Program-made: the position numbers and the translations under genes
Notes under the pieces: generated by a model
What the model was told of the DNA's origin: nothing
What the model saw: only the letters and a program-made list of their open reading frames with translations
The model's database searches: none
Shown: positions 45,966 through 54,381 of the stretch, piece by piece
How the letters are laid out: the number at the start of each line of letters is the position of its first letter
Numbering within the stretch: position 1 is the stretch's first letter
Source of the DNA: Porphyrobacter sp. GA68
Lineage (GTDB): Bacteria > Pseudomonadota > Alphaproteobacteria > Sphingomonadales > Sphingomonadaceae
Direction of reading: 5' to 3'
Length of the DNA stretch: 64,000 nt
Assembly: GCF_022605525.1 (NCBI RefSeq)
Contig: NZ_JAKQYJ010000001.1
Coordinates: 1,039,501-1,103,500, forward strand

Positions 45966-46374
45966 ACGGCCGGCTGTCGCTCCACGCACAGCCTTCGCGT
46001 TGCTCGTCACCCAGCTTCAGGGTGGCGGTGAACGGGTAAGTCCGGCCGGACATGCCGTCAGAACAACTGCCTTCGGTTATCACCAGGTCCAGCGACTGCG
46101 CCGCAAGAGTTCCGCTGAACGCCAGGCCGCTGTTGCCGGCGAACTGCGTGACACGGGTCGACCGGCCCCCCGGTTCCTCAGGCGTGGAGTAAGTCAGCTC
46201 GCCATTGGCGATCACCGCGTTCCAGAACGGCTCGGTGCCGAGGACGCGGACGGTTTCGCTGCGCGCGATGCCGTCAAAGGCAGGTGTTTGCCGGTTCTCG
46301 CCCGCGGTGCCGCAGGCGGCCAGCAGGGAAGCAGAGGCCAGCGTGGCGGCAGTGGCGGCAAGGCGCTTCATCAT
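45943..46374 (-). CDS. COG3650-type lipoprotein
   Basis: A 143-residue lipoprotein with lipobox SASLLAAC. The mature part shows [28 protein letters not shown] and [20 protein letters not shown], a pattern of small conserved envelope proteins with a beta-barrel fold (COG3650). Function unknown. Its ATG overlaps the stop of the small lipoprotein gene upstream, so the two are translationally coupled. Its end overlaps the convergent DUF962 gene. Confidence 0.8.
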   Translation of the reverse strand: MMKRLAATAATLASASLLAACGTAGENRQTPAFDGIARSETVRVLGTEPFWNAVIANGELTYSTPEEPGGRSTRVTQFAGNSGLAFSGTLAAQSLDLVITEGSCSDGMSGRTYPFTATLKLGDEQREGCAWSDSRPFTGDPAP

Positions 46375-46586
46375 CGCGTAGCGGTGCCTTCCTGCGCGTA
46401 TTCGTCAGGCACCGGCTGAACCGCACCTTCGGTAGAGCTGCCAGTCCCACCCACTTGGGTGGCGGTAGTGCCGGCGGCCGTGGTCGCGCCAGCTTCGGTT
46501 GGCGCCTCAGTGTCGGTCGGCGCGTTCTGGTTGCACGCGGCCAGCAGCAGTATGGCAGAAAAGGCAGCGATGGGTTTGCAAGTCAC
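46371..46586 (-). CDS. Small lipoprotein, hypothetical
   Basis: A 71-residue protein with signal peptide and lipobox (ILLLAAC, Cys ~18) and a mature part of Thr, Ala, Glu and Gly without predicted structure (APTDTEAPTEAGATTAAGTT). It is coupled to the COG3650-type lipoprotein gene. Family unknown. Confidence 0.65.
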   Translation of the reverse strand: MTCKPIAAFSAILLLAACNQNAPTDTEAPTEAGATTAAGTTATQVGGTGSSTEGAVQPVPDEYAQEGTATR

Positions 46587-46649
46587 GAAGACACTCCTTC
46601 GGCAGATTTAGCACAACAGCGCCCGCAGCCAAGGCTTGTTCCGCGGCGG

Positions 46650-47111
46650 CTAGACCAGGGGTAGCAGGGTGGTGGCCAGGCCCAGACCCACCGACAGCGG
46701 TACGCGCAGCGACCACCACCAGGCCGGTGCCTCACGTCCGCTCAATCTGCGGTCCACGACCAGAGTGGCGAGGATGGCGATGCCCAGCAGTACCAGAGAG
46801 GGTTCAGGCCAGTCGTAGCCGAACACCCACGGCAGATAGGTCACAAACGCCAGCAGGCTGGGTACCACAGACACGACCCACAGCCAGGCGGGCACCAGTT
46901 CACCCCGTGCCAGAGCGCCTGCGGCTATACCCCACCACAGTCCGCCCAGGAATGAAAAGATCAGGGCGGCATAGCCCCAGCCGATCGCCAGCGCGGTCCA
47001 GTACCATTCTTCCGGCCCCACCCAGGCGACAGACAGGCAGCCAAGCTGCGGCAGCAGGCCCGCAAGGCCGAGCCAGCGCGGCAGCAGCGGAACCGAAGAA
47101 GCGGGGATCAT
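46650..47111 (-). CDS. DUF3429 membrane protein
   Basis: A 153-residue protein with about five hydrophobic helices. PLLPRWLGLAGLLPQLG at the start and ALIFSFLGGLWWGIAAG match the DUF3429 family. The ATG at 47111 is chosen because the upstream extension is Arg/Cys-rich and lacks conservation cues. Function unknown. It is divergent from the DUF2726 gene. Confidence 0.8.
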   Translation of the reverse strand: MIPASSVPLLPRWLGLAGLLPQLGCLSVAWVGPEEWYWTALAIGWGYAALIFSFLGGLWWGIAAGALARGELVPAWLWVVSVVPSLLAFVTYLPWVFGYDWPEPSLVLLGIAILATLVVDRRLSGREAPAWWWSLRVPLSVGLGLATTLLPLV

Positions 47112-47191
47112 GGCGGCACAACGGGGAAAACGCTTTCGCCGTTCCGCACCGCAACGATTTGGCAACCACTTTACCTTATACGAGAACCACT

Positions 47192-47869
47192 ATGCTCGCG
47201 ACCCTGAACGCACTGCTTGACCAGCCGCTGCTGCTGATACTCATGCTGGCAGCCGGCGCGGCCTGCGGCATCGGAGTGGAGCGCTTCGTCGAGCGGCAAA
47301 AGCTGGCTCAGCGCCGCGCCTACTGGGCAGGGCGCAAGACCGCCAAGGCGAAGTCGCCTGTCAAGCTGACGAAAGCGGTCGATGTTGCGGCCGAACAGAT
47401 GAAATGCGTGATGCAGGCGCGATTCACCGCGCGGCCGCTCCTCAACAGGCAAGAGCGTCGTTTGCTGGCCGTGATCGACGCCGCCCTTGCGGAATACACG
47501 CCGGGCTGGCGTTCGATGGGGCAAGTCAGCTTGGGAGAAATCCTGTCGAGCAACGACAAGGATGCGTTTCTCGCCGTCAATTCGAAACGGGTCGATCTGC
47601 TGATCGTAGATGCGGAATGCAAACCGCTGCACGCGGTCGAGTTTCAAGGCACCGGGCATCATCTGGGCCAGACCGCGGCGGGCAGGGACGCGGTGAAGAA
47701 AGAGGCGCTGCGCCGGGCGGGCATCGGCTATGCGGAGGTTGTGAGCGGCGATACCCCGGCCGAGGTGAGGGCGCTGATCCGAAAACTGGCGGATCGGGCC
47801 AGGGCCAATTCAGGCGCCAGCGCCAGCGCCAGTGCCAGTGCCAGTGCCAGTGCCAGTGCCAGTGCCTAG
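47192..47869 (+). CDS. DUF2726 domain protein with Ala-Ser repeat tail
   Basis: A 225-residue protein. One N-terminal helix (LLLILMLAAGAACGIGVERF) is followed by a basic linker and a DUF2726 domain (~80-195; MKCVMQARFTARPLLNRQER, LLIVDAECKPLHAVEFQGTG), a fold related to restriction-endonuclease-like and Zn-ribbon-associated domains. The C terminus is a pure Ala-Ser repeat encoded by tandem 6-bp units (47816-47863). The real start is the ATG at 47192. Confidence 0.82.
   Translation: MLATLNALLDQPLLLILMLAAGAACGIGVERFVERQKLAQRRAYWAGRKTAKAKSPVKLTKAVDVAAEQMKCVMQARFTARPLLNRQERRLLAVIDAALAEYTPGWRSMGQVSLGEILSSNDKDAFLAVNSKRVDLLIVDAECKPLHAVEFQGTGHHLGQTAAGRDAVKKEALRRAGIGYAEVVSGDTPAEVRALIRKLADRARANSGASASASASASASASASA
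47816..47863 (+). repeat. Eight tandem 6-bp units (GCCAGY)
   Basis: Two GCCAGC units followed by six identical GCCAGT units encode the Ala-Ser tail of the DUF2726 protein up to three bases before its stop. Loss or gain of units keeps the reading frame, so length polymorphism is expected. Confidence 0.9.
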
Positions 47870-48091
47870 CCGAGCTTCCGGATTTCCTCAGCCAGCTTTG
47901 CAACAGGCGCGGTGGCGGCGATGATGGTGTCCCAGCCGCCCTTCGCCCGCAAGCCGCCCATCGAAGAACGGCAGCGGGGCGAAAGACGGCTCCCATGACA
48001 CCGGTATCTCGCTGCCCGCGATCTCCGGTATGCGCCAGCACGTTGCAAGCGGCGCCAGCAGCGGCAGCGCCGCAGATCGCGGACCGTTCAA
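47866..48091 (-). pseudogene. Small hypothetical gene with apparent frameshift
   Basis: A TTG at 48091 overlapping the stop of the PEBP gene (TTGA) opens a frame encoding LATCWRIPEIAGSEIPVSWE and SFAPLPFFDG, after which the frame becomes His/Arg/Cys-rich and stops at 47888. One base over, the protein-like sequence continues (GLRAKGGWDTIIAATAPVAK then LAEEIRKLG) to a stop at 47866. Removing one G in the GATGGGCGG stretch near 47958 joins the two into a ~74-residue protein. Either the gene is decaying or the assembly has a single-base error. No family recognised. Confidence 0.45.
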
Positions 48092-48651
48092 CCGCGCCGC
48101 TCGTAGGTGCCGGCGAACAGGGCGACCGCGCGCACGTGGCCCTGCATCTCTTCCAGCAGTGCCGCGCGGTTCGCCCCGCTCGGCAGGTTTAGTTGGCGGC
48201 TGAGGGCGAACAGCTGAAAGATATATTCGTGCGAACCATGGCCCGTGGGCGGATCATGGGGCAGCCATTCGCAGCGCCCGAACGCATTGCGGCCGATGAA
48301 GGGGGGTCGCTCTCCCTCGGCAAGTCTGCGCGTCGCGGCGGTCATGCCCCAGGCCAGGTAATGGCAGAATGGCTTGAAGCCGGGCGCGTCGGGATCTTCG
48401 ACGATCAGGGCGAAACTTTCGGTGCCCTGCGGCGGGTCCGTCCACTCCAGGCAAGGCGGCACCGGAGCGTCCGCGTCGGCAGTAAACCGCGCCGGAATTT
48501 CCGCGCCAAACTCGTAAGCCGGACTGGTGAGGGTAAAGCCGTCCCGGCCGATCAGCGTGACGGCGTTGACCCGCGTGACTGCAAGGCCGCCCAGACCTGC
48601 TCTGGCGTTGGTGAGCGCGCGACCCAGCCACGCTGGCGTTCGTTCAAACAT
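48088..48651 (-). CDS. PEBP family protein (YbhB/YbcL type), copy 2
   Basis: A 187-residue paralog of the protein at 43354. Shared signatures are FTLTSPAYEFGAEIPARFTA, PPCLEWTDPPQGTESFALIV, EDPDAPGFKPFCHYLAWGM and HEYIFQLFAL. The ATG at 48651 is preferred over one 39 bases upstream by alignment with copy 1 (MFERTPAWLGRAL against THPDPAWLTRAL). It is followed by the frameshifted small gene, whose start overlaps its stop. Function of bacterial PEBP proteins is unknown. Confidence 0.87.
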   Translation of the reverse strand: MFERTPAWLGRALTNARAGLGGLAVTRVNAVTLIGRDGFTLTSPAYEFGAEIPARFTADADAPVPPCLEWTDPPQGTESFALIVEDPDAPGFKPFCHYLAWGMTAATRRLAEGERPPFIGRNAFGRCEWLPHDPPTGHGSHEYIFQLFALSRQLNLPSGANRAALLEEMQGHVRAVALFAGTYERRG

Positions 48652-48712
48652 GGGGGCGGTTCCTTTGATGCCGGCTATGTCTTTGCCCAAGCATCGAGAG
48701 GGGGGCCGGTTC

Positions 48713-49264
48713 CTACTTGCCGGAGGTCAACGTGCCAGCCTCGACGATGTCGATGTGCACCACGCTGGTGGCGGTTTGCACCGCGATTTCGTCCGTCACC
48801 GCCAGCTTGATGCGGTATCGTCCCAATTGTTCGCCATCTTCGATGATCAGACCGATGGAAGCGGGTGCACGGCCGATGGTGTCGCGGGGGACCGCCGGCC
48901 CCAGCGGCAGGGCGTCGAATTGCAGCTGTTCCCCATAGGGCGTCCCGTCGGGAGCGGTGATGTCCACCACCGCGCTCAACCAACATTTGTCGTCAGGATC
49001 GCGCTGACAGTTGGCGTAGAGGATGAATTGCTGGATCTTCTGGTTCCGCTCAGCTGTGCGGGCCATAGTTAAGGGCGAGCCGTCCGACCGGGCCAGAGCG
49101 GCCGCGATCTTTTCCGGTTCGGTGCTCCAGAAATGGATGATGCGCAGCTTGCCCGCGACAGCTTCGTAATTATCGGGCGCCTGCGCAGGTTGGGCAGATG
49201 CGCCCGGTGCTAACCCGGCCAGCAGCAGGGCCAGGGAAACAAGCAATTGTCTGCCGATGATCAT
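48713..49264 (-). CDS. Exported hypothetical protein
   Basis: A 183-residue protein with a clear signal peptide (LLVSLALLLAGLAPGASAQP, cleavage after about residue 24). The mature part is beta-rich and contains two Cys (YANCQRDPDDKCWLSAVVDI) that may form a disulfide, then SIGLIIEDGEQLGRYRIKLA and a short C terminus. Predicted periplasmic. I do not recognise the family. Confidence 0.75.
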   Translation of the reverse strand: MIIGRQLLVSLALLLAGLAPGASAQPAQAPDNYEAVAGKLRIIHFWSTEPEKIAAALARSDGSPLTMARTAERNQKIQQFILYANCQRDPDDKCWLSAVVDITAPDGTPYGEQLQFDALPLGPAVPRDTIGRAPASIGLIIEDGEQLGRYRIKLAVTDEIAVQTATSVVHIDIVEAGTLTSGK

Positions 49265-49324
49265 GCGCGAACCTCCCGCTCGTTGCAGGAGGATGCGCCT
49301 TCATTCCTGCTGTTGGCAAGTGGT

Positions 49325-49356
49325 AAAAAAGGCGGACCTTCCGCAGAAGGCCCGCC
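49325..49356 (-). terminator. Rho-independent terminator after the fasciclin gene
   Basis: On the minus strand an 11-bp stem (GGCGGGCCTTC with GAAGGTCCGCC, one wobble) and a four-base loop are followed by six T. It lies 37 bases beyond the fasciclin stop. A short T run on the plus side means it may work in both directions. Confidence 0.85.
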
Positions 49357-49392
49357 CTTTGTTGCAAGCGTATTGTCTGTTGGACGCTGGCG

Positions 49393-49986
49393 TCAGGCCG
49401 GCATCAGCACCGTGTCGATCGCGTGAATGACGCCGTTCGACGCGTCCACATCCGTCTGGGTCACGATCGACCGATTGCCAGCGGCGTCGGTCAGTACCAC
49501 CTGACCGTTTTCAAGCCGAGCCGTCAGTGGCGCACCGTTGACGGTGTTGATCGTGTGGCCATTTGGCCCGGCGGCTTCGATCGCCTGGGTCAGCTGGGCG
49601 GCAGTGACTTCGCCCTGCACCACATGGTAGTTCAGGATACCGGTCAGCCGCTCGCGCCCGGCGGGGCTCAGCAGTTCGTCACGTGTGGCCTGCGGGATCT
49701 TGTCGAAGGCGGCGTTGGTCGGCGCGAAAACGGTGAACGGGCCGGTGCCCGACAGAGTTCCGCCCAGGTTCGCGGACTGCACCGCCGTCACCAGGGTCGA
49801 GAAGTCGGAATTGCCCTGCGCCACCTGAACGATGTTCTCGCCAGTCGCCGTGTTGGCGTTGGCCATCTGGTCGGCCGCCACAGTGCTGGTGGTGGCGGGT
49901 TCAGTCGTGGTGCTGTCGGGCGTGTTGTTGCAGGCAGCGAGCGTCAGCGCGGCGGCGGAAGCCAGAAGGATGCTCATCTTGTTCAT
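49393..49986 (-). CDS. Fasciclin (FAS1) domain lipoprotein
   Basis: A 197-residue lipoprotein with lipobox LTLAAC (Cys ~18), a Thr/Ala linker and one FAS1 domain at ~60-197 (SDFSTLVTAVQSANLGGTLS; GPFTVFAPTNAAFDKIP; GILNYHVVQGEV; DVDASNGVIHAIDTVLMPA). FAS1 proteins act in adhesion and surface interactions, and in rhizobia Nex18-type versions are stress-related. The start at 49986 has AGGAAAGAG upstream. A candidate EcfG promoter lies 84 bases upstream. Confidence 0.92.
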   Translation of the reverse strand: MNKMSILLASAAALTLAACNNTPDSTTTEPATTSTVAADQMANANTATGENIVQVAQGNSDFSTLVTAVQSANLGGTLSGTGPFTVFAPTNAAFDKIPQATRDELLSPAGRERLTGILNYHVVQGEVTAAQLTQAIEAAGPNGHTINTVNGAPLTARLENGQVVLTDAAGNRSIVTQTDVDASNGVIHAIDTVLMPA

Positions 49987-50375
49987 AACTGTCTCTTTCC
50001 TGAGTCTTGGTTGAGCGGGATGGTATCGACAGGTGGTCTGCGCGAGTCGCAACAGGATCCAGCCACCTCAACTGCTCGCACGCCGGGTTGTTCCAAAAAT
50101 GGCCGCATTATGGCCAAGAAGCTGCTCCGATGCGGTCGTGCCAAAACCGGGAGATGCCGCTTACCCGCAAGGTGCGCATCAAGTGTTGCCCGCCATGGCC
50201 TCCTCCTGCATAGGCAGCAGTCAAGTGGTACCGAGCCGGGCGACTGATCGCCTGGATCGGCGGAAGGCAGCAGTTATGGCAGCACACTTATCATCGTTCA
50301 TCGCGTCGCGGGGCCGGTCGTGCGTCCACGCCGCGGGCCACGCGCCGCATCGTACCCGCGAGCAGGCCTTGGTCA
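49987..50375. other. Divergent intergenic region between the fasciclin and LOV genes
   Basis: 389 bases holding the EcfG-like promoter of the fasciclin gene at 50070-50094. No convincing gene is seen; open frames here are Arg/Ser-rich and lack ribosome sites. No promoter for the LOV gene could be recognised. Confidence 0.45.
50070..50094 (-). promoter_or_regulatory. Candidate EcfG (general stress sigma) promoter of the fasciclin gene
   Basis: On the minus strand GGAAC (50094-50090) is followed after 17 bases by GTT (50072-50070), matching the GGAAC-N16/17-(c)GTT consensus of alphaproteobacterial EcfG. The predicted transcript would have a leader of about 75 bases before the ATG at 49986. Confidence 0.5.
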
Positions 50376-50948
50376 TTGGTTGAAGGCGACCTGCCCGCGC
50401 CGGTCCGCGATCATCTCGCCCATGCCAGGGTCGCCATCGCGGTGGCATCGGGGCAAGCCGATCACGAACTCGTCTTCGTCAATGCAGCCTTCGAGCAATT
50501 GACGGGATATGACGCAGGAGAGGTGGTGGGTCGCAACTGCCGCATTTTACAGGGCCGCGCGGCCGACCAGCCCGCGAACGAGGTTGCCCGGCGTGAAATC
50601 CGCGCCTTCCTCAGCAGTCCGGCACGGGCGAACATCCGCACCGTGCTCGTCAATTTTCACCGCGACGGTCGCCCGTTCGTCAACCTGCTCTACATGGCGC
50701 GGGTGCGGTATCGGGGCAATCCGGGCAAATTCATCATCGCGTCGCAATTCGATATCAGCCACACCCGACCCGAACTCCTGACCGCCTATGACGAGGCGCT
50801 GGGACAGGTGGTCAGCCGAAGCGATCCGGCCCTGATCGACAGCGGCATGGTGGTGGAAGGATCGCTGGCAACCATCGGCAATTCGGTGGCCATGATCGCG
50901 CAGGCAAAGCTCATGCTGGAAGAGATGAAGGATGACCCGTTTGCATAG
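50376..50948 (+). CDS. Short LOV (PAS) photoreceptor protein
   Basis: A 190-residue blue-light-type sensor. The LOV signature GRNCRILQG holds the flavin-adduct Cys (residue ~60). The flavin-binding residues are in place: Asn in NFHRDGRPF, Asn in FVNLLYMARV and Gln in FIIASQFDIS. After the domain there is a helical C-terminal extension of ~60 residues but no output domain. The TTG at 50376 is the only possible start near the domain edge, so the exact N terminus is uncertain. The last 17 bases overlap the next gene, which carries the probable output kinase. Confidence 0.87.
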   Translation: MVEGDLPAPVRDHLAHARVAIAVASGQADHELVFVNAAFEQLTGYDAGEVVGRNCRILQGRAADQPANEVARREIRAFLSSPARANIRTVLVNFHRDGRPFVNLLYMARVRYRGNPGKFIIASQFDISHTRPELLTAYDEALGQVVSRSDPALIDSGMVVEGSLATIGNSVAMIAQAKLMLEEMKDDPFA

Positions 50949-53900
50949 CCCCCTGCCAGACGAGGTAGGTCAGGCTCCTTTGCCGTCCTTCAGCGGGCCG
51001 GTGATCGGGATCGGCGCTTCCGCCGGCGGTCTGGAAGCGCTGCGCGATATGTTTGCGGCAGCCGATCGGCCGACCGGCATGGCTTATGTGGTGGTGCAGC
51101 ATCTCGACCCCACGCACGAAAGCATGCTGGCGGAACTGATCGGCCGGGGCACCTCGCTCGAGGTGCTGCAGGTCAGCGGCGGCGAGCGGTTGGCCCCGGA
51201 CACGGTGTTCATCATTCCGCCTGGTCACGGGCTTGCCTTGCATCAGGGCATCCTTCGCCTGACGGAATTCAGCCAACCGCGCGGGCTGCGCCGCCCCATC
51301 GACGACTTCTTCGTGTCGCTGGCGCAGGATCAACAGAACAACGCAGCCTGTGTGATCCTGTCCGGGACGGGCAGCGACGGAACCACCGGTCTCAGGGCCA
51401 TAAAGGAGCATGGCGGGGTCTGCATCGCGCAGGCGCCCGAAGCCGCCAAATACGACGGCATGCCGCTGTCGGCGATTGGCACCGGGCTGGTCGACTTCGT
51501 GGAGCCGGCCAACGGGATCATCGGCCGCCTGGAAAACTTCTTCGCCCGCCGGCGCAGCATGCCGCTGGCGGACACGGCGGCGCAAGTGGCCGACCACATC
51601 GACCAGCTGTGCGAAGCGATCAAGACCACGATCGGCCATGATTTCGTCGGCTACAAGCGCAGCACATTTGTGCGCCGGGTCGAGCGGCGGATGCATGTCC
51701 TGGGCATCACCTCTGCCACAGAATATATCCGGCAGGTGCAGAACGACAGAACGGAATGCGACGCGCTGTTCCGCGACCTGTTGATCAACGTCACCCGGTT
51801 CTTCCGCGACACCGAGCATTTCGAACAGCTGCGCGCAAAGGTTGTCGAGCCTCTCGTGCAGGGCTGGAGCGGCGAGGAAGAGTTGCGGGTCTGGGTGGCA
51901 GGCTGTTCGAGCGGCGAGGAAGCCTTCTCCATCGCCATGCTGTTTGCCGATGCCGCGCGGCGCGCCCAACGCAGCGTCCCGACGCAGATCTTCGCCACCG
52001 ACATCGACGAACAGATGCTGCAGATCGCGCGCGAAGGGACCTATCCCGCATCATCGCTCGCCGACATTCCGCCGGCCATGCGGGAAGCTTATACCATCCC
52101 GCAGACGGATCGGTTCACGGTGGTTCCGCTGATCCGCGACATGGTGCGTTTTTCGAACCACAGCCTGATCAAGGATCCGCCCTTTTCGCGCGTCGATCTG
52201 GTATCGTGCCGGAACCTTCTCATCTACTTCGAGGAGCGGCTGCAAACCCAGGTCATGCCGCTGCTGCATTACGCGCTGAAGCCAGGGGGCCATCTGTTCC
52301 TTGGTCCGGCGGAAACTATCGGCCGGTTCGACAATATGTTCCGCCCGCTCGACGCGCGGCTGCGCCTGTTTGAGCGGCGTCCCGGCAGCCCGGCCTATCC
52401 TCTTCCGCTGCCCGGCCCGGTGCGCGGGGCGACGGCGCCGGAGCGGACGTCCAGCCTGTTGCAATCCAGCGCGGGGCGGGCGCCCGACGACCTGGCGGTT
52501 CGGCGCCTGGTTGAACGATACGCGCCGGCCAGCGTGCTGGTCGATCATGACGGCCTCATTCTTGCGGCGTACGGCCCGCTCAGCCGGTACTTCGACTTTC
52601 CCACCACCCGCGCCGGCGGCACCAATGCAATCAGCCTGGCGCGTCCCGGCCTGCGCGAGGTGATCGGTCCACTACTGCGTCAGGGGCGGGACAACGGCGG
52701 CAGGGCGATCGCGCGCGACGTGGAGGTGGCCGGCGAATACGGCACGCAGCGGGTGGAGGTGATCGGCGACCCGCTGGAGGACAACCGGATGCTGGTGGTC
52801 CTGCGCGAAACCGCGCCGTTCCAGCCAGCGGCCGACGCGCAATTGCACGAGATCAAGGCCGACGACGGTTATGCCGGGGCGCTGGAGGAAGAGCTGCGCC
52901 TGACCCGGCATCGGCTGCGCTCCGCCGTGGAAGAGCTGGAGACGGCGAACGAGGAACTGAAGAGCTCCAACGAAGAAATGATGTCGATGAACGAGGAGCT
53001 TCAGTCCACCAACGAGGAGCTGTCCACCGTCAACGACGAACTAAAGAGCAAGGTCGACCAGTTGACGGTTGCCAACGCCGACCTGCGCAATTTCTTTGAA
53101 TCTACCGACCTCGCGGTGGTGGTGCTCGACACGCAGTTGCGGGTCCGCAGCTTCACGCCCGCAGCCGTCGGTGTGTTTCCTTTCCAGCCGGCCGACCGGG
53201 GCCGCCCGCTGGCGGACGTCACCAGCCGATTGTCGGATACCGACTATCTGGCGGACGCCCGGCGGGTGATCGCCACCGGAGAACCGGTGCAACGGCGGGT
53301 TCTGAGCGATAAGGGCGCGCGCACCTGGGCCATGCGCGTGCTGCCCTACAAGACGCAGGCCGGGGAGATCGACGGCGCCTCTCTTGTGCTCACCGACATC
53401 ACGGACGCGCTGTCGCTGCAACGCGACCTGGCGACCGAACAGGAGCGGCTCGACCTTGCCATCCGCGCCGGCGGCATCGGCGTTTGGGAGCACTGCCCGC
53501 AAACCGGCGACACGATCCTCGACGAGACGGGGCAACAGCTGCTGGGCATCGCGAACGAAAGCGTGACATTGGACGCGGTTCTGGGACAAATCGCCGACGA
53601 GGAACGCGAGGCCGTGCGCGAGGCGCTTGCGCGGGCGGGAACCGGCGGGCATGACTTCGAAGCGACGTTCCGCTGCAAACCTGAACGATCGCTGGGCGTG
53701 CGCTGGGTAAAGGGGATCGGACGTCTCGTCGAGCAGGAGCCGCCGCGCATGGTGGGTGTCTTCATCGACGTGACCGCGGAATTCTCCCTGGCGCAAACCC
53801 GCGAGATGCTGCTGCGCGAGATGAACCACAGGGTGAAAAACCTGTTCGCGGTGATTGCCGGCATGGTCACGGCCGGAGGTCGTTCGCATGACAATGTCCG

Positions 53901-54381
53901 GTCGCTCGTCACCGACCTGCGCGAACGCATTGCCGCGCTTGGCCGGGCGCATTCCCTCGCCTCGCCGGCCGGGGATCAGGAGGGCATCGCGCTGGCCGCG
54001 CTGATGGAGGAAACGCTTGCGCCTTATCGCGACCACGCGCGGATCGAGATCGCCGGGCCGCCGGTTGACATCGACCGGGGCTGCCTCTCGCTGCTCGCGA
54101 TGATGGCTCATGAATGGGCCACCAATTCGATGAAGTACGGCGCACTCGGGCAGGAAGACGGCACGTTGGAGGTAAGCTGGGAGCTGAACACTGAGGGCGT
54201 GCTGCTGCGCTGGCAGGAGCGGGGCAAGCGGCAGGACAAGGCCGATGACCGGGCCGGGTTCGGTACGCTGCTGGTGGATGCCTCCTTGAAACAGCTTGGC
54301 GCGACCATCGACAAGACGATGACCGGACACAGCTTTGCCCTGTCGGTAACCCTCCCGCGAACGGTGCTGGCGAATGGGTAA
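50932..54381 (+). CDS. CheB-CheR-PAS-HWE histidine kinase fusion
   Basis: An 1149-residue cytosolic sensor. Residues ~20-200 form a CheB methylesterase with Ser in GIGASAGG, His in VVVQHLDPTHES and Asp in LSGTGSDGTTG. Residues ~220-490 form CheR with TRFFRDTEHFEQL, the SAM site WVAGCSSGEEAFSIA and SCRNLLIYFEERLQ. A coiled coil (ELETANEELKSSNEEMMSMN) follows at ~660-710, then two PAS-type regions (~715-960). The kinase has LLREMNHRVKNLFAVIAGMV with phosphoacceptor His ~966, then an HWE-type ATPase with HEWATNSMKYGAL and LRWQERG. It overlaps the LOV gene (17 bases) and the receiver gene (8 bases). Confidence 0.93.
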   Translation: MTRLHSPLPDEVGQAPLPSFSGPVIGIGASAGGLEALRDMFAAADRPTGMAYVVVQHLDPTHESMLAELIGRGTSLEVLQVSGGERLAPDTVFIIPPGHGLALHQGILRLTEFSQPRGLRRPIDDFFVSLAQDQQNNAACVILSGTGSDGTTGLRAIKEHGGVCIAQAPEAAKYDGMPLSAIGTGLVDFVEPANGIIGRLENFFARRRSMPLADTAAQVADHIDQLCEAIKTTIGHDFVGYKRSTFVRRVERRMHVLGITSATEYIRQVQNDRTECDALFRDLLINVTRFFRDTEHFEQLRAKVVEPLVQGWSGEEELRVWVAGCSSGEEAFSIAMLFADAARRAQRSVPTQIFATDIDEQMLQIAREGTYPASSLADIPPAMREAYTIPQTDRFTVVPLIRDMVRFSNHSLIKDPPFSRVDLVSCRNLLIYFEERLQTQVMPLLHYALKPGGHLFLGPAETIGRFDNMFRPLDARLRLFERRPGSPAYPLPLPGPVRGATAPERTSSLLQSSAGRAPDDLAVRRLVERYAPASVLVDHDGLILAAYGPLSRYFDFPTTRAGGTNAISLARPGLREVIGPLLRQGRDNGGRAIARDVEVAGEYGTQRVEVIGDPLEDNRMLVVLRETAPFQPAADAQLHEIKADDGYAGALEEELRLTRHRLRSAVEELETANEELKSSNEEMMSMNEELQSTNEELSTVNDELKSKVDQLTVANADLRNFFESTDLAVVVLDTQLRVRSFTPAAVGVFPFQPADRGRPLADVTSRLSDTDYLADARRVIATGEPVQRRVLSDKGARTWAMRVLPYKTQAGEIDGASLVLTDITDALSLQRDLATEQERLDLAIRAGGIGVWEHCPQTGDTILDETGQQLLGIANESVTLDAVLGQIADEEREAVREALARAGTGGHDFEATFRCKPERSLGVRWVKGIGRLVEQEPPRMVGVFIDVTAEFSLAQTREMLLREMNHRVKNLFAVIAGMVTAGGRSHDNVRSLVTDLRERIAALGRAHSLASPAGDQEGIALAALMEETLAPYRDHARIEIAGPPVDIDRGCLSLLAMMAHEWATNSMKYGALGQEDGTLEVSWELNTEGVLLRWQERGKRQDKADDRAGFGTLLVDASLKQLGATIDKTMTGHSFALSVTLPRTVLANG

